A stretch of 47,981 bases of DNA from Nocardioides pocheonensis (GTDB lineage: Bacteria; Actinomycetota; Actinomycetes; Propionibacteriales; Nocardioidaceae). Below the pieces are notes generated by a model. The model did not search any database. It was not told the DNA's origin and saw nothing but the letters and a program-made list of their open reading frames with translations. Numbering within the stretch: the first letter of the stretch is position 1; the number at the start of each line of letters is the position of its first letter. Position numbers and translations under genes: made by a program. Location of the stretch: positions 40,501 through 88,481 of the forward strand of contig NZ_RJSF01000037.1 in the NCBI RefSeq assembly GCF_003725535.1, read 5' to 3'. Shown here one piece after another: positions 14,241 through 23,744 of the stretch.

Positions 14241-14247
14241 CCCCCGC

Positions 14248-15027
14248 TCAGCCGAAGCGGCCGGAGATGTAGGCCTCGGTGGCCTCTTCGTCCGGGACGC
14301 TGAAGATCTTCTTGGTCGGGTTCATCTCGATCAGGCGGCCCGGCTTGCCGGCGCCGGCCAGGTTGAAGAACGCCGTGTCCTCGGAGACCCGGGCGGCCTG
14401 CTGCATGTTGTGGGTGACGATCACGATCGTGTAGTCGGACTTGAGCTCGTGGATCAGGTCCTCGATCGCGGAGGTCGAGATCGGGTCGAGGGCCGAGCAG
14501 GGCTCGTCCATCAGCAGCACCTGCGGCTCGACGGCGATCGCCCGGGCGATGCACAGCCGCTGCTGCTGACCACCCGAGAGCCCCATGCCGGGCTTGTTGA
14601 GCCGGTCCTTGACCTCGTTCCAGAGGTTGGCGCCCTGCAGCGCCCGCTCGACCGTCGCGTCGGCGTCGGAGCGAGACAGCCGCTTGTTGTTCAGCCGCAG
14701 CCCGGCGAGGACGTTCTCGTAGATGCTCATCGTGGGGAACGGGTTCGGGCGCTGGAAGACCATGCCGACCATCCGGCGGACCTCCACCGGGTCGACCGCC
14801 GCGTCGTACAGCGACTGCCCGTCGACGCTGACCTTGCCCTCGACGCGGGCTCCCGGGATCACCTCGTGCATCCGGTTCAGCGTGCGCAGGAAGGTCGACT
14901 TGCCGCAGCCCGAGGGACCGATGAGGGCCGTCACGGAGCGTGCCGGGATGGTCATCGTGACACCCTCCACGGCGAGGAAGTCGCCGTAGTAGATGTTCAG
15001 GTCGGAGATGTCGATGCTCTTGGCCAT
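14248..15027 (-). CDS. pstB: Phosphate ABC transporter ATP-binding protein PstB
   Basis: A 259-residue ABC ATPase driving high-affinity phosphate import. Walker A is GPSGCGKST, the Q-loop [11 protein letters not shown] is diagnostic for PstB, the signature is LSGGQQQR, Walker B is [12 protein letters not shown], and the H-loop is [14 protein letters not shown] 15025-15027 begins [16 protein letters not shown], the family start; the longer open frame upstream is a shadow of pstA. It lies 11 nt downstream of pstA and is last in the pstSCAB operon. Confidence 0.97.
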   Translation of the reverse strand: MAKSIDISDLNIYYGDFLAVEGVTMTIPARSVTALIGPSGCGKSTFLRTLNRMHEVIPGARVEGKVSVDGQSLYDAAVDPVEVRRMVGMVFQRPNPFPTMSIYENVLAGLRLNNKRLSRSDADATVERALQGANLWNEVKDRLNKPGMGLSGGQQQRLCIARAIAVEPQVLLMDEPCSALDPISTSAIEDLIHELKSDYTIVIVTHNMQQAARVSEDTAFFNLAGAGKPGRLIEMNPTKKIFSVPDEEATEAYISGRFG

Positions 15028-15038
15028 GGTCTTCCCTC

Positions 15039-16109
15039 TCAACGCCCGCGCTTGGGGGCGAAGAACTTTCCGGCGAGGCGCGCGATCAGGTTCAGCGCCA
15101 TCACGATGATGATCAGGATCAGGGCGGCTCCCCAGGCCATGCCCTTGAGGATCTCCGGGTTGGTGCCCGGCTGGGTGTAGCTGGAGTAGATGAACACCGG
15201 CAGGCTCGCCATCTGGCCGTTGAAGAGGTTGAAGTTCACAGAGTCCGTGCTGCCGCAGATGATCAGCAGCGGCGCCGTCTCGCCGATCACCCGGGCGATC
15301 GCGAGGGTCACTCCCGTGATGATGCCCGCCATCGCCGTCGGGAGCACGACCTTGACGATCGTGCGCCACTTCGGCACGCCCAGCGCGTACGACGCCTCGC
15401 GCAGGTCCGCGGGCACGAGCTTGAGCATCTCCTCGGCCGAGCGGACCACGATCGGGATCATCAGCAGGGAGAGCGCCACGCCGCCCCCGAGGCCGAGCTG
15501 CGTGCCCGGCCCGATGATCAGCGAGAAGAGCGCGTAGGCGAAGAGGCCGGCGACGATCGAGGGGATGCCGGTCATCACGTCCACCAGGAAGCGGATCCAG
15601 CCGGCGAGGCGGGACTGGCCGCCGTACTCCACGAGGTAGATCGCGCTGAGCAGCCCCACCGGCACGGAGATCACGGTCGCCGCCAGCGTGATCAGGAGCG
15701 TGCCGACGATGGCGTGGTAGATGCCGCCCGGCTCCCCGACCACGTTGCGCATCGACCAGGTGAGGAACCGGCCGTTCAGCTCGGCGGCACCCTCGGTGAC
15801 CACCTTGAGCACGAGGGAGACGAGGGGGACGAGCGCGATGGTGAGCGCCACCCAGACCAGCGAGGTGACCAGCCGGTCGGTGGCCGCGCGGGCGTTCTCC
15901 ACCGCGCGCGACCAGACGGTGAGACCGACGACGTGCAGCACCATCGCGAGCACGACGATGCCGGTCAGGCTCCAGCCGAGGGTCAGCCCCACCAGGGCGG
16001 CGGCCGCGGCGGCGAGCCCGACCACGAGCCAGGGCGCGTACGACGGCAGCCGCGGGTGCCGCAGCGGCACGTGCGCGTGCGTCTCGGGAGGCGTGGCGAG
16101 GTCGGTCAT
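15039..16109 (-). CDS. pstA: Phosphate ABC transporter permease PstA
   Basis: A 356-residue inner-membrane permease. A long N-terminal part with two hydrophobic segments (about 25-75) precedes a further segment and the BPD_transp_1 domain with the family motifs [33 protein letters not shown] and the EAA-type loop [23 protein letters not shown] 16107-16109 overlaps the pstC stop by 4 nt (ATGA), which fixes the start. The extended N-terminus is usual for actinobacterial PstA. Confidence 0.96.
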   Translation of the reverse strand: MTDLATPPETHAHVPLRHPRLPSYAPWLVVGLAAAAAALVGLTLGWSLTGIVVLAMVLHVVGLTVWSRAVENARAATDRLVTSLVWVALTIALVPLVSLVLKVVTEGAAELNGRFLTWSMRNVVGEPGGIYHAIVGTLLITLAATVISVPVGLLSAIYLVEYGGQSRLAGWIRFLVDVMTGIPSIVAGLFAYALFSLIIGPGTQLGLGGGVALSLLMIPIVVRSAEEMLKLVPADLREASYALGVPKWRTIVKVVLPTAMAGIITGVTLAIARVIGETAPLLIICGSTDSVNFNLFNGQMASLPVFIYSSYTQPGTNPEILKGMAWGAALILIIIVMALNLIARLAGKFFAPKRGR

Positions 16110-17041
16110 CGAGGACTCCCCGTCTCGTAGCGCGCGACGACCGAGCGTGCGCCGAAGTTCACGGCGAAGGTGATCACGAAGAGCACCAGGCCCGACGCGA
16201 TCAGGGCGTTGCGCTGCACGCCGGTCGCGTCGGCGAAGGTGAGGGCGATGTTGGCCGCGATCGTCGACGGGTTGGTGTTCGAGATCAGGTCCCAGGTGAC
16301 GATGCCGCTGGCGGAGAGCACCATCGCGACCGCCATGGTCTCGCCGAGCGCCCGGCCGAGGCCGAGCATCGCCGCGGAGACGATGCCGGAGCGGGCGTAG
16401 GGCAGCACGGCGAGCCGGATCATCTCCCAGCGGGTGGCGCCGAGCGCGAGGGCCGCCTCCTCGTTGAGGCGCGGCGTCTGGACGAAGATCTCCCGCGAGA
16501 TCGCGGTGATGATCGGCAGCACCATGATCGCGAGCACGATCGAGGCGGTCATGATCGTCCGGCCGGTGTTCGACGCGGGACCGGAGAAGAACGGGATGAA
16601 GCCGAGGTGATCGGCCAGCCACTGGTAGACCGGGACCAGACGGGGCCCGAGGAAGCCGATGCCCCAGAGGCCGTAGACGACCGAGGGCACCGCCGCCAGG
16701 AGGTCGACGAGGTAGCCGATCACGATCGACACGCTGCGCGGTGCGTAGTGGGAGACCGAGAGCGCGACGCCGATCGCGAGGGGGAGCGCGATCAGCAGCG
16801 CGATGACGGCGGCGAGCAGGGTGCCGAAGACCAGCGGGGCGACGTACCCGAGGAAGTTCGCGTGGCCCTTGAGGTCCGCGGGTCCCGCGGTGAGGCCCGG
16901 GATGCCCTGGATCGTGAGGAACAGCGCGACGCCGGCCAGCGTGACCAGGATGGTCAGGCCGGCCGCTCGCGTGAGGTTCGCGAAGACCAGATCGCCCAAG
17001 CGGCGCTTGGGCGATCCGGTCTCCGTCGGTGTGGTGCTCAC
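16106..17041 (-). CDS. pstC: Phosphate ABC transporter permease PstC
   Basis: A 311-residue permease that forms the membrane channel with PstA. About six hydrophobic segments are visible; the first is [19 protein letters not shown]. Family landmarks are [36 protein letters not shown] and the EAA loop [20 protein letters not shown]. It follows pstS by 19 nt and overlaps pstA by 4 nt, so translation is coupled. Confidence 0.96.
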   Translation of the reverse strand: MSTTPTETGSPKRRLGDLVFANLTRAAGLTILVTLAGVALFLTIQGIPGLTAGPADLKGHANFLGYVAPLVFGTLLAAVIALLIALPLAIGVALSVSHYAPRSVSIVIGYLVDLLAAVPSVVYGLWGIGFLGPRLVPVYQWLADHLGFIPFFSGPASNTGRTIMTASIVLAIMVLPIITAISREIFVQTPRLNEEAALALGATRWEMIRLAVLPYARSGIVSAAMLGLGRALGETMAVAMVLSASGIVTWDLISNTNPSTIAANIALTFADATGVQRNALIASGLVLFVITFAVNFGARSVVARYETGSPR

Positions 17042-17060
17042 GGGGTGGGTGTCCCCCGAC

Positions 17061-18155
17061 TCACTTGGCCGAGATCGAGTCGATGATCGTCTCGGCCTTC
17101 TGCTGCAGCGAGCTGGGGAGCGGGGCGGAGCCGGCGTTCTTGGCCGCGTCCTGCTGGCCCTGCGTGCTGACGATGTACTTCAGCAGGCCCTTGACGAGGT
17201 CGGCCTTGGCGCCGGAGTACGTCGGGCAGGCGATCAGGTACGACGTCAGCATCAGCGGGTAGGCACCGGCCTCGGTCGTGGTGCGGTCCACCTTGACGGC
17301 GAGGTCGCCCTTGGTGCGGGTGTCGTCGACCGGCGAGACCTCGAGGGCCTTGGCAGCGCCGTCGGCGGACGGGGCGACGTACGCGTCGCCGACCTTGATG
17401 GCGGCGACCGAGAGGTCCCCGACCTGGCTCTCGTCGGCGTAGCCGATGCTGCCGGCGCCGGACTTCACCGCGGCGATCACGCCGGAGGTGCCGTTGGCGG
17501 CCTCACCGGACGAGATCGGCCACACCTTGTCGGCCGGGTGCGGCCAGCCGCCCTCGGCGGCCTGGGCGAGGTAGTCGGTGAAGTTCTTCGTGGTGCCCGA
17601 CTCGTCGGACCGGTGCACCGGCGTGATCGCGGTGCTCGGCAGCTTCGCGTCGGGGTTCTCGGCCTTGATCGCGGCGTCGTCCCACTTGGTGATCTTGCCG
17701 TCGAAGATCTCGCCGACGGTCTTGGCCGACAGGTTCAGCTTGTCGACGCCGTCGAGGTTGTAGACGACCGCGATCGGGCTGACGTAGTCGGGGACCTCGA
17801 GCGCGTTGGCGCCGCAGCGCTTCTTGGCTGCGTCGACCTCGCCCTTGGTGGGGTCGAGCGCGGCGTCGGAGCCGGCGAAGTCGATCGCGCCGGCGTTGAA
17901 CTGCTCGACGCCGGCACCGGAGCCGGAGGGGTCGTAGTTGACGGTCACGCCGGAGTTGGCCTTCTGGAAGCCGGCGCGCCAGGCGTCCATGGCCGCCTCC
18001 TGCGCGCTGGAGCCGGCACCCTTCAACGTGCCGCTGAGGCCGCTGCCGGACGTGCTGCCGGACTCGTTGCCGGCGCCACAGGCGGTCAGCGCGAGGCCCA
18101 GGGCAAGCGCGGCAGCGCCAGGGGCGGCGATGCGGCGGAGGGCAGTGCGGTTCAC
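17061..18155 (-). CDS. pstS: Phosphate-binding lipoprotein PstS
   Basis: A 364-residue periplasm-facing lipoprotein that captures phosphate for PstCAB. The lipobox LALTACGAG gives acylation at the Cys near residue 25. Phosphate-binding segments are GAGSSAQ, FAGSDAAL and HRSDESGTTKNFTDYLA. GTG 18153-18155 follows AGGAG at good spacing (GGAGATCGAA), preferred to an in-frame start further upstream that would add an unlikely leader before the signal peptide. A PHO box lies upstream at 18227-18248, so PhoP control under phosphate limitation is expected. Confidence 0.96.
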   Translation of the reverse strand: MNRTALRRIAAPGAAALALGLALTACGAGNESGSTSGSGLSGTLKGAGSSAQEAAMDAWRAGFQKANSGVTVNYDPSGSGAGVEQFNAGAIDFAGSDAALDPTKGEVDAAKKRCGANALEVPDYVSPIAVVYNLDGVDKLNLSAKTVGEIFDGKITKWDDAAIKAENPDAKLPSTAITPVHRSDESGTTKNFTDYLAQAAEGGWPHPADKVWPISSGEAANGTSGVIAAVKSGAGSIGYADESQVGDLSVAAIKVGDAYVAPSADGAAKALEVSPVDDTRTKGDLAVKVDRTTTEAGAYPLMLTSYLIACPTYSGAKADLVKGLLKYIVSTQGQQDAAKNAGSAPLPSSLQQKAETIIDSISAK

Positions 18156-18226
18156 TTCGATCTCCTGTTGTCTTAAGCGACTGGACATCCCCGAAGGTAG
18201 GAATCCGAAGTGACGCGCCCGCCCTC

Positions 18227-18248
18227 CACGGGTGAACGTGAGGTGAAC
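18227..18248 (-). promoter_or_regulatory. PHO box upstream of pstS
   Basis: On the minus strand two adjacent 11-bp direct repeats read GTTCACCTCAC and GTTCACCCGTG. Both carry the full GTTCACC core of actinobacterial PhoP sites. A TACCTT that could serve as -10 lies about 27 bp downstream (18195-18200). Confidence 0.88.
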
Positions 18249-18310
18249 GGCTGCCGCCATTTGCGCCTGATTCAGGCGTGGTGAGACACGCGTCACGGGC
18301 GAGGCGGCCC

Positions 18311-19210
18311 TCAGTACGCCGTGTGCCGCTCCACCGCGACGATCCGGCCCTTGCGGTGGTGGCAGACCACCATCTCGCCGGGGGCCAGCGGCTCCTCATC
18401 GATGCCGAGTGCGGTGAGGATCTCCGGCAGCACGGGGCGATGGCTGCACAGGACGGCGCTCTCCTTGCCCGACAGCAGGTCGGCCAGCACTGCGCGTACC
18501 GATGTGGGCGTCCACTCCTCCTCGTTGAGCCCTGCCTCGGCCTCGACGGGCAGCACGTGGTCGTCGGCGTACGGCTGCACGGTCTGGCGGCAGCGGGCGC
18601 TGTCGGAGGAGACGACCCGGGTGACGCCGTACGCCGAGAGCAGCGGGATCAGCTTCTCGGCATCGCGCCCGCCGGGTCCGGTGAGCGGGCGGTCGGCGTC
18701 GTCGCCGGCCCAGTCGTCGCGCTTGCGCGCCTTGGCGTGGCGCAGCACCACGAGTGCGCTGGTGCGCTTCGGGTGCTTCGCAGCCTGCTCGAGGAGCGCG
18801 ACGTCGTCGGCGTAGGTCAGCATCCGGCGGGCCTTGTCGAGGCCGACCCAGGCGACCTGGTCGATCTCGGAGTTCGCGGCGTACCCGGACACGTCGGGGT
18901 CGCCGAGCACCCACCCGGTCCAGTAGTGCACGTGCTTGGCCCGGCCGCCCGAGACCAGGTACAGCTGGCGGGGCAGCGGCCGGCCGAGGCGGATCTCCAC
19001 GCCGGTCTCCTCGACCACCTCGCGCACCGCCGTCACCGCCACGTGCTCACCGGGGTCCTGCTTGCCCTTCGGCCAGGCCCAGTCGTCGTACTTGGGTCGG
19101 TGGACGAGCAGCACCTCGCCGCCGTTGGTGCGGCGGAGCACGACCGCTCCGGCGGCGACGACGTCGGGACCGGCGGCGGTGTCGGACGCGCCCGAGTCAG
19201 TGGACCCCAT
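18311..19210 (-). CDS. mutT1: Nudix hydrolase - histidine phosphatase fusion (MutT1-like)
   Basis: A 299-residue two-domain protein. Residues about 20-140 are a Nudix domain with the box GKQDPGE...REVVEETGV; residues about 150-299 are a histidine-phosphatase (RHG) domain with catalytic LRHAKA and a distal CSHRPVL His. The same fusion in mycobacterial MutT1 hydrolyses 8-oxo-(d)GTP and diadenosine polyphosphates, cleaning the nucleotide pool. ATG 19208-19210 is chosen since the frame upstream encodes the reverse of another gene. It is near ppk, as mutT1 is in mycobacteria, which supports the assignment. The unknown anchored protein is transcribed divergently 42 bp away. Confidence 0.9.
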   Translation of the reverse strand: MGSTDSGASDTAAGPDVVAAGAVVLRRTNGGEVLLVHRPKYDDWAWPKGKQDPGEHVAVTAVREVVEETGVEIRLGRPLPRQLYLVSGGRAKHVHYWTGWVLGDPDVSGYAANSEIDQVAWVGLDKARRMLTYADDVALLEQAAKHPKRTSALVVLRHAKARKRDDWAGDDADRPLTGPGGRDAEKLIPLLSAYGVTRVVSSDSARCRQTVQPYADDHVLPVEAEAGLNEEEWTPTSVRAVLADLLSGKESAVLCSHRPVLPEILTALGIDEEPLAPGEMVVCHHRKGRIVAVERHTAY

Positions 19211-19252
19211 GCGGCTAGTCTCTCGGGCAGCCGAGCAATTGGGAAAGCAGAC

Positions 19253-20332
19253 ATGGGCAGAGGTCGTCGCCGGATCGCGGTCGTCGCGGTCGTGGTGGTG
19301 GTCGCGTGCGTGCTCGGGTTCGTCGGGTTCCGCACCGTCTGGCGCGACACCCACCGCACCGACTTCAGCAGGGCGCTCGACGTCGTCCCACGCTCCACCC
19401 TGCGCCTGGCGTTCACCGACTGGTCCGCCGTACGCCAGAAGCTCGGTGTGCCCGACCAGGCGCACCCGTCCGACGCGACGATCCAGAAGCTGACCAGCAA
19501 GGCCTACGACAGCGACCTCTCGGCGGCCTCGAGCATCGACGAGTCGACCGCGGCGCTGCAGAAGAACTTCGGGTTCTCCCCGGCCACCGCCCAGTGGGAG
19601 GCCTACGCGCAGTCGCGCGCGGGCGCCACCATGGTGCTGCGCATGCCCGACGGGTTCGACATGAGCAACGTGACCGGCCACCTCGACGACCTCGGCTTCA
19701 CCCGGCCCAGCAAGGCCGCCGGCGTGTGGAAGGGCGGCGTCGACCTGGTCGCGGCCATAGACCCCACGATCACGCCCGAGCTCCAGTACGTCGCGGTGCT
19801 GGCCGACCGCCACCTCATCGTCACCAGCGACGAGGAGTCCTACGCCCAGGAGGCCGCGGCGACCGCCCTGGGCGACCGCTCCTCGCTCGGCGACGTCGGG
19901 TCGACCCGCGCGCTGGTCGACAAGCTCGACGAGCCGGCCGCCGCGATGGTGTGGTCACGCGACTTCGCGTGCAGCGACCTCGCCATGTCGCAGGCCGACC
20001 AGGACGGCCAGGACCAGGCGGAGTCGCTGGTCAACGAGGCGGGCGGGGTGTCACCGCTGAACGGTCTGGTGATGGCGCTGGCGCCCGACCGCGGGCTCAC
20101 CGTGGCCGAGCTGTTCGAGAGCTCGAGCCAGGCCAAGCAGAACCTTCGTCCGCGGGCCCGGCTGGCCGTCGGGGACGCGCCGGGTCGCGGCGGGAGCTTC
20201 AGCGACGACCTGAAGCTGACCGTCTCGCGCACCGACGGTGCGGCGGTGATCCTCCGGCTGCAGCCCAAGGAGCGCACCGGCTACGTGCTCTCGGCTCTCG
20301 ACAACGGACCGGTCCTGTTCGCGACCTGCTGA
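19253..20332 (+). CDS. Membrane-anchored hypothetical protein (359 aa)
   Basis: ATG 19253 is preceded by GGGAAAG. An N-terminal signal anchor (basic MGRGRRR, then IAVVAVVVVVACVLGFVGF, residues 8-26) is followed by an extracellular domain of about 330 residues. Two Cys are present, one mid-protein (FACSDLA) and one as the last residue (LFATC). Segments such as LRLAFTDWSAVRQKLG and DLVAAIDPTITPELQYVAVLADRHL suggest an alpha/beta fold. I do not recognise a named family. It is divergent from mutT1 and convergent with the acyltransferase gene. A surface role is inferred from topology only. Confidence 0.75.
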   Translation: MGRGRRRIAVVAVVVVVACVLGFVGFRTVWRDTHRTDFSRALDVVPRSTLRLAFTDWSAVRQKLGVPDQAHPSDATIQKLTSKAYDSDLSAASSIDESTAALQKNFGFSPATAQWEAYAQSRAGATMVLRMPDGFDMSNVTGHLDDLGFTRPSKAAGVWKGGVDLVAAIDPTITPELQYVAVLADRHLIVTSDEESYAQEAAATALGDRSSLGDVGSTRALVDKLDEPAAAMVWSRDFACSDLAMSQADQDGQDQAESLVNEAGGVSPLNGLVMALAPDRGLTVAELFESSSQAKQNLRPRARLAVGDAPGRGGSFSDDLKLTVSRTDGAAVILRLQPKERTGYVLSALDNGPVLFATC

Positions 20333-20341
20333 GGTCCGGCG

Positions 20342-21091
20342 TCAGCGGCCGCTGTCGAGTGCGTCCTCGACCTCGGCCTCGAGCTCGGCCTCGACCGCGC
20401 GCTGCCGCCGCGGGACGACGGCACCCTCGCTCGAGTCGTCCTCGAGCGAGCGGTACCAGTAGCGCAGCGTGTCCGGCAGTGGCCTGACCGCCTTCGCGGG
20501 GTTGCCCCGGTAGAAGGTCTGCTCGGCGCTGAGCCGGGTGTTCACCACGGAGCCGGCAGAGACGATGCCCCGCCGCGGCACGCTGGTGCCGTTCTGCAGG
20601 ATGCAGCCCGACATCACCGCGGCCTGCTCGCCGAGGAAGACGGGCGCCACGGACCAGCGGTCGCGCACCAGGTCGAGGCTGTGGGTCAGGACCTGCGTGC
20701 CGAATCCGGCGATGCGGGCCTGGTCGGCGAGCTCGACGCGGTCGGAGCAGTCGATCTCGTGGTTGACCGTGATCATCGCCCACTTGCCCATGATCAGCGC
20801 CGGGTGCCGGTCGGGGAAGCTGGTGAACAGCGCCGGAGCCCCGGGCGGGCAGGCGATCCAGTTGCGCGTGGCGATGTTGGCCCCGACGTCCATCCGGAGC
20901 TCGTCGAGGCCGCGGATCACGTTGAACGACCCGATGCTCGCGCGCGGACCGAGGGTGACCTTGCGGGCGAGGATGATGCTGCGGCCGATGTGCGCAGTGG
21001 GGTGCACGTCCCACCCGAGCAGCCACCGGCCGAGGTGGCGACGGAGACGCCCGGGAGCCAGCGCGACCAGCAGCGCCAAGACGGACCTCAT
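20342..21091 (-). CDS. Hexapeptide-repeat (LbH) acyltransferase
   Basis: A 249-residue left-handed beta-helix transferase of the WcaF/LacA type that would move an acetyl or other acyl group from CoA to a sugar or similar acceptor. The repeat-like region runs from HPTAHIGRSIILARKVTLG to GSFNVI, with a long insertion holding NHEIDCSD, then VMSGCILQNGTSVPRRGIVS and the closing FYRGNPAKAVR. ATG 21089-21091 is preferred over TTG 21097 because AGGGG precedes it. An acidic tail (AVEAELEAEVEDALDSGR) is unusual. The divergently transcribed ACP gene nearby raises the possibility of an ACP donor; that is inference. Confidence 0.82.
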   Translation of the reverse strand: MRSVLALLVALAPGRLRRHLGRWLLGWDVHPTAHIGRSIILARKVTLGPRASIGSFNVIRGLDELRMDVGANIATRNWIACPPGAPALFTSFPDRHPALIMGKWAMITVNHEIDCSDRVELADQARIAGFGTQVLTHSLDLVRDRWSVAPVFLGEQAAVMSGCILQNGTSVPRRGIVSAGSVVNTRLSAEQTFYRGNPAKAVRPLPDTLRYWYRSLEDDSSEGAVVPRRQRAVEAELEAEVEDALDSGR

Positions 21092-21232
21092 GCTCAAACC
21101 CCTGGCTGTCGACGGCGAGAACGCCCGGAGTCTAGCCCTGCGCTCTCGCGGCCGTGGACGTTCCGCAGTGTGGTCCTCGGGCCACGCCTATCCTTGGCGG
21201 CGTCCCGCCCGAACGACCCACGGAGTCACGCC

Positions 21233-21484
21233 ATGGCCAGCGCCCGCACCCGCGCCGAGCAGGTGATCCGGACCTTCCTCCAGCGAGCCGACAAGGACGC
21301 CGAGGTCGGCCTGGACGTCCCGATCTTCGGAGAGGGGCTCGGGCTCGACTCGCTGGAGACGGCCGAGCTGTCCGCCACGCTCGAGGACGAGATCGGCTCC
21401 GACCCGTTCAGCGCCGGGCTGATGCCCGAGACGATCCGCGAGATCCTCGACTTCTACGGCGAGACCGACCCGGTCGCGTCCTGA
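21233..21484 (+). CDS. Acyl carrier protein
   Basis: An 83-residue acyl carrier protein. The phosphopantetheine Ser is in GLGLDSLE, preceded by DVPIFGEG and followed by the acidic recognition helix ETAELSATLEDEIG. ATG 21233 has GGAG upstream. It is not part of a fatty-acid or polyketide cluster here: its neighbours are an LbH acyltransferase (divergent) and ppk (convergent). It probably serves a specialised acyl transfer, with partner unknown. Confidence 0.87.
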   Translation: MASARTRAEQVIRTFLQRADKDAEVGLDVPIFGEGLGLDSLETAELSATLEDEIGSDPFSAGLMPETIREILDFYGETDPVAS

Positions 21485-21502
21485 GCCGTCCCGGTCGGGC
21501 GC

Positions 21503-23692
21503 CTACTTCGCGCGCCGGCGGCTGTGCAGCGAGATCAGCGACTCCTGAAGGTCGACCATCGGGGCGTCGTCCGGCGACGTGCTGCGGGTCCACGTGCCGT
21601 CGGCGGCGAGCTCCCACGCCGACGTGTGCGGGTCGAACGCCAGGTCGAGCAACCGGGTGACCTGGTCGACCGACTGCTCCGTGGGGAGCTTGACGAGCAC
21701 CTCGACCCGGCGGTCGAGGTTGCGGTGCATCATGTCCGAGGAGCCGATGTGCACGCTCGGCGTACCGGCGTTGGCGAACCAGTAGATCCGGCTGTGCTCG
21801 AGGAACCGGCCGAGGATCGAGCGCACGTGGATGTTCTCCGACAGCCCCGGTACGCCGGGCCGCACGGCGCAGATCGCCCGGATCAGCAGGTCGATCCGCA
21901 CGCCTGCCTGTGACGCCCGGTAGAGCTCGTCGATGACGGCCTCGTCGACGATGGAGTTGGCCTTGATCCGGATGCCGGACGGCAAACCTGCCTGGTGGTT
22001 GGCCACCTCGGCGCGGATCTGCTCGACCAGACCGCTGCGCACCGAGTCGGGCGCGACCATCAGCTGGTCGTAGGACGGGTTGCGCGAGAAGCCGGAGAGG
22101 TTGTTGAACAGGTGGGCGACGTCCTCGCCGATCGCGTCGTTGGTGGTGAGCAGGCCCAGGTCCTCGTAGAGGCGCGCGGTCTTCGGGTTGTAGTTGCCGG
22201 TGCCGATGTGGGTGTAGCGCCGGATGCCGTCGGGCTCGTCGCGGACCACCATCGCCAGCTTGCAGTGGGTCTTCAGCCCGACCAGGCCGTAGACGACGTG
22301 GCAGCCGGCCTGCTCGAGCTTGCGCGCCCAGCGGATGTTGGCCTCCTCGTCGAAGCGGGCCTTGATCTCGACGATCACCAGCACCTGCTTGCCGGCCTCG
22401 GCGGCGTCGACGAGGGCGTCGATGATCGGGGAGTCACCGGACGTGCGGTAGAGGGTCTGCTTGATCGCGAGCACGTGCGGGTCCGCGGCGGCCTGCTCCA
22501 GGAACCGCTGCACCGACGTGCTGAAGGAGTCGTAGGGGTGGTGCAGCAGCACGTCGGAGCGGCCCAGGGCCTTGAACACGTCGACCGGTGACGCGGACTC
22601 GACCGGGGCGAGCGACGGGTGGGTCGCGGCGAGGAACGGCGGGTACTTGAGGTCCTGGCGGTCCAGGTCGGCGATGTCGTGCAGGCCGCGCAGGTCCAGC
22701 GGCCCCGGCAGCCGGAACACCTCGGCCTCGCTGATCCCGAGCTCGGAGACCAGCAGGTCGAGCACGTGCTCGTCGATCGACTCCTCGACCTCGAGCCGCA
22801 CGGGCGGCCCGAAGCGACGGCGGAGGAGCTCCTTCTCGAGGGCCTTGAGGAGGTTCTCGGCGTCGTCCTCCTCCACCTCGAGGTCCTCGTTGCGGGTGAC
22901 CCGGAAGGTGTGCACGTTGAGCACGTCCATGCCGGGGAAGAGCCGCTTGAGGTGCTCGCCGATGACGTCCTCCAGCGGCACGAACCGCTGGTTGCCCAGG
23001 GGGACGAACCGGCTGAAGATCGGCGGGACCTTCACCCGGGCGAAGTGCTCCTTGCCCGTCTTCGGGTTGCGCACGAGCACGGCGAGGTTGAGCGAGAGAC
23101 CGGAGATGTAGGGGAAGGGGTGCGCCGGGTCGACGGCGAGCGGCGTGAGCACCGGGAACACCCGGTCCTTGAAGACCTTCTTCGCGGCCCGCTGCTCGTC
23201 CTTGTTCAGCGACTCCCAGCGGACGATCTCGATGCTCTCCTCGCACAGCGCGGGGATGATCCGGTCGCGGAAGACGCGGGCGTGCCGGGTGGCGAGGTCG
23301 GCGGTCTTCTCCAGGATCTGCTGGAGCACCTCGCGCGGCATCAGGCCGGAGGCGGCCTTCACGGCGACCCCTGCGGCGATGCGGCGCTTCAGGCCGGCGA
23401 CCCGCACCATGTAGAACTCGTCGAGGTTGCTCGCGAAGATCGCCAGGAAGCGCACCCGCTCGAGCAGCGGCAGCGTGTCGTCCTCGGCGAGCTCCAGCAC
23501 ACGCTGGTTCAGCCGCAACCAGGACAGCTCGCGGTCGAGGAAGCGGTCGGGGAAGAGGGCGTCCAACTCGTCGGTGTCGGGCAGGTACGGCGGGTCGACG
23601 TCGAAGGCGTCCGCGACGACGCGGAGGCCGGCGTCCAGGGGGCCCTCCTCGGTGCTGGCGCCGACCGTCGACGGGAACGATTCGCTGGCCAT
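21503..23692 (-). CDS. ppk1: Polyphosphate kinase
   Basis: A 729-residue PPK1 making polyphosphate from ATP reversibly. Domain order is normal: N-terminal helical domain ([19 protein letters not shown]), head domain, and two PLD-like catalytic domains with [13 protein letters not shown] and the phospho-histidine site [14 protein letters not shown]. The C-terminus has [20 protein letters not shown] 23690-23692 has no ribosome site just upstream and CAGACT lies 6 nt before it, so a leaderless mRNA is possible. A PHO-like box lies at 23710-23731. Nearness to pst and pit fits phosphate-storage control. Confidence 0.97.
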   Translation of the reverse strand: MASESFPSTVGASTEEGPLDAGLRVVADAFDVDPPYLPDTDELDALFPDRFLDRELSWLRLNQRVLELAEDDTLPLLERVRFLAIFASNLDEFYMVRVAGLKRRIAAGVAVKAASGLMPREVLQQILEKTADLATRHARVFRDRIIPALCEESIEIVRWESLNKDEQRAAKKVFKDRVFPVLTPLAVDPAHPFPYISGLSLNLAVLVRNPKTGKEHFARVKVPPIFSRFVPLGNQRFVPLEDVIGEHLKRLFPGMDVLNVHTFRVTRNEDLEVEEDDAENLLKALEKELLRRRFGPPVRLEVEESIDEHVLDLLVSELGISEAEVFRLPGPLDLRGLHDIADLDRQDLKYPPFLAATHPSLAPVESASPVDVFKALGRSDVLLHHPYDSFSTSVQRFLEQAAADPHVLAIKQTLYRTSGDSPIIDALVDAAEAGKQVLVIVEIKARFDEEANIRWARKLEQAGCHVVYGLVGLKTHCKLAMVVRDEPDGIRRYTHIGTGNYNPKTARLYEDLGLLTTNDAIGEDVAHLFNNLSGFSRNPSYDQLMVAPDSVRSGLVEQIRAEVANHQAGLPSGIRIKANSIVDEAVIDELYRASQAGVRIDLLIRAICAVRPGVPGLSENIHVRSILGRFLEHSRIYWFANAGTPSVHIGSSDMMHRNLDRRVEVLVKLPTEQSVDQVTRLLDLAFDPHTSAWELAADGTWTRSTSPDDAPMVDLQESLISLHSRRRAK

Positions 23693-23709
23693 GTGAGCAG
23701 TCTGACAGG

Positions 23710-23731
23710 GTCGGTTGAACAACAGGTGACG
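23710..23731 (-). promoter_or_regulatory. Possible PHO box upstream of ppk
   Basis: On the minus strand two 11-bp units read CGTCACCTGTT and GTTCAACCGAC. Against GTTCACC they match at 5 of 7 and 6 of 7 positions, in the correct 11-bp phase. The ppk start is 17 bp beyond, which fits a site standing in for the -35 of a leaderless promoter. Confidence 0.45.
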
Positions 23732-23744
23732 TAAGTTCTCGACC

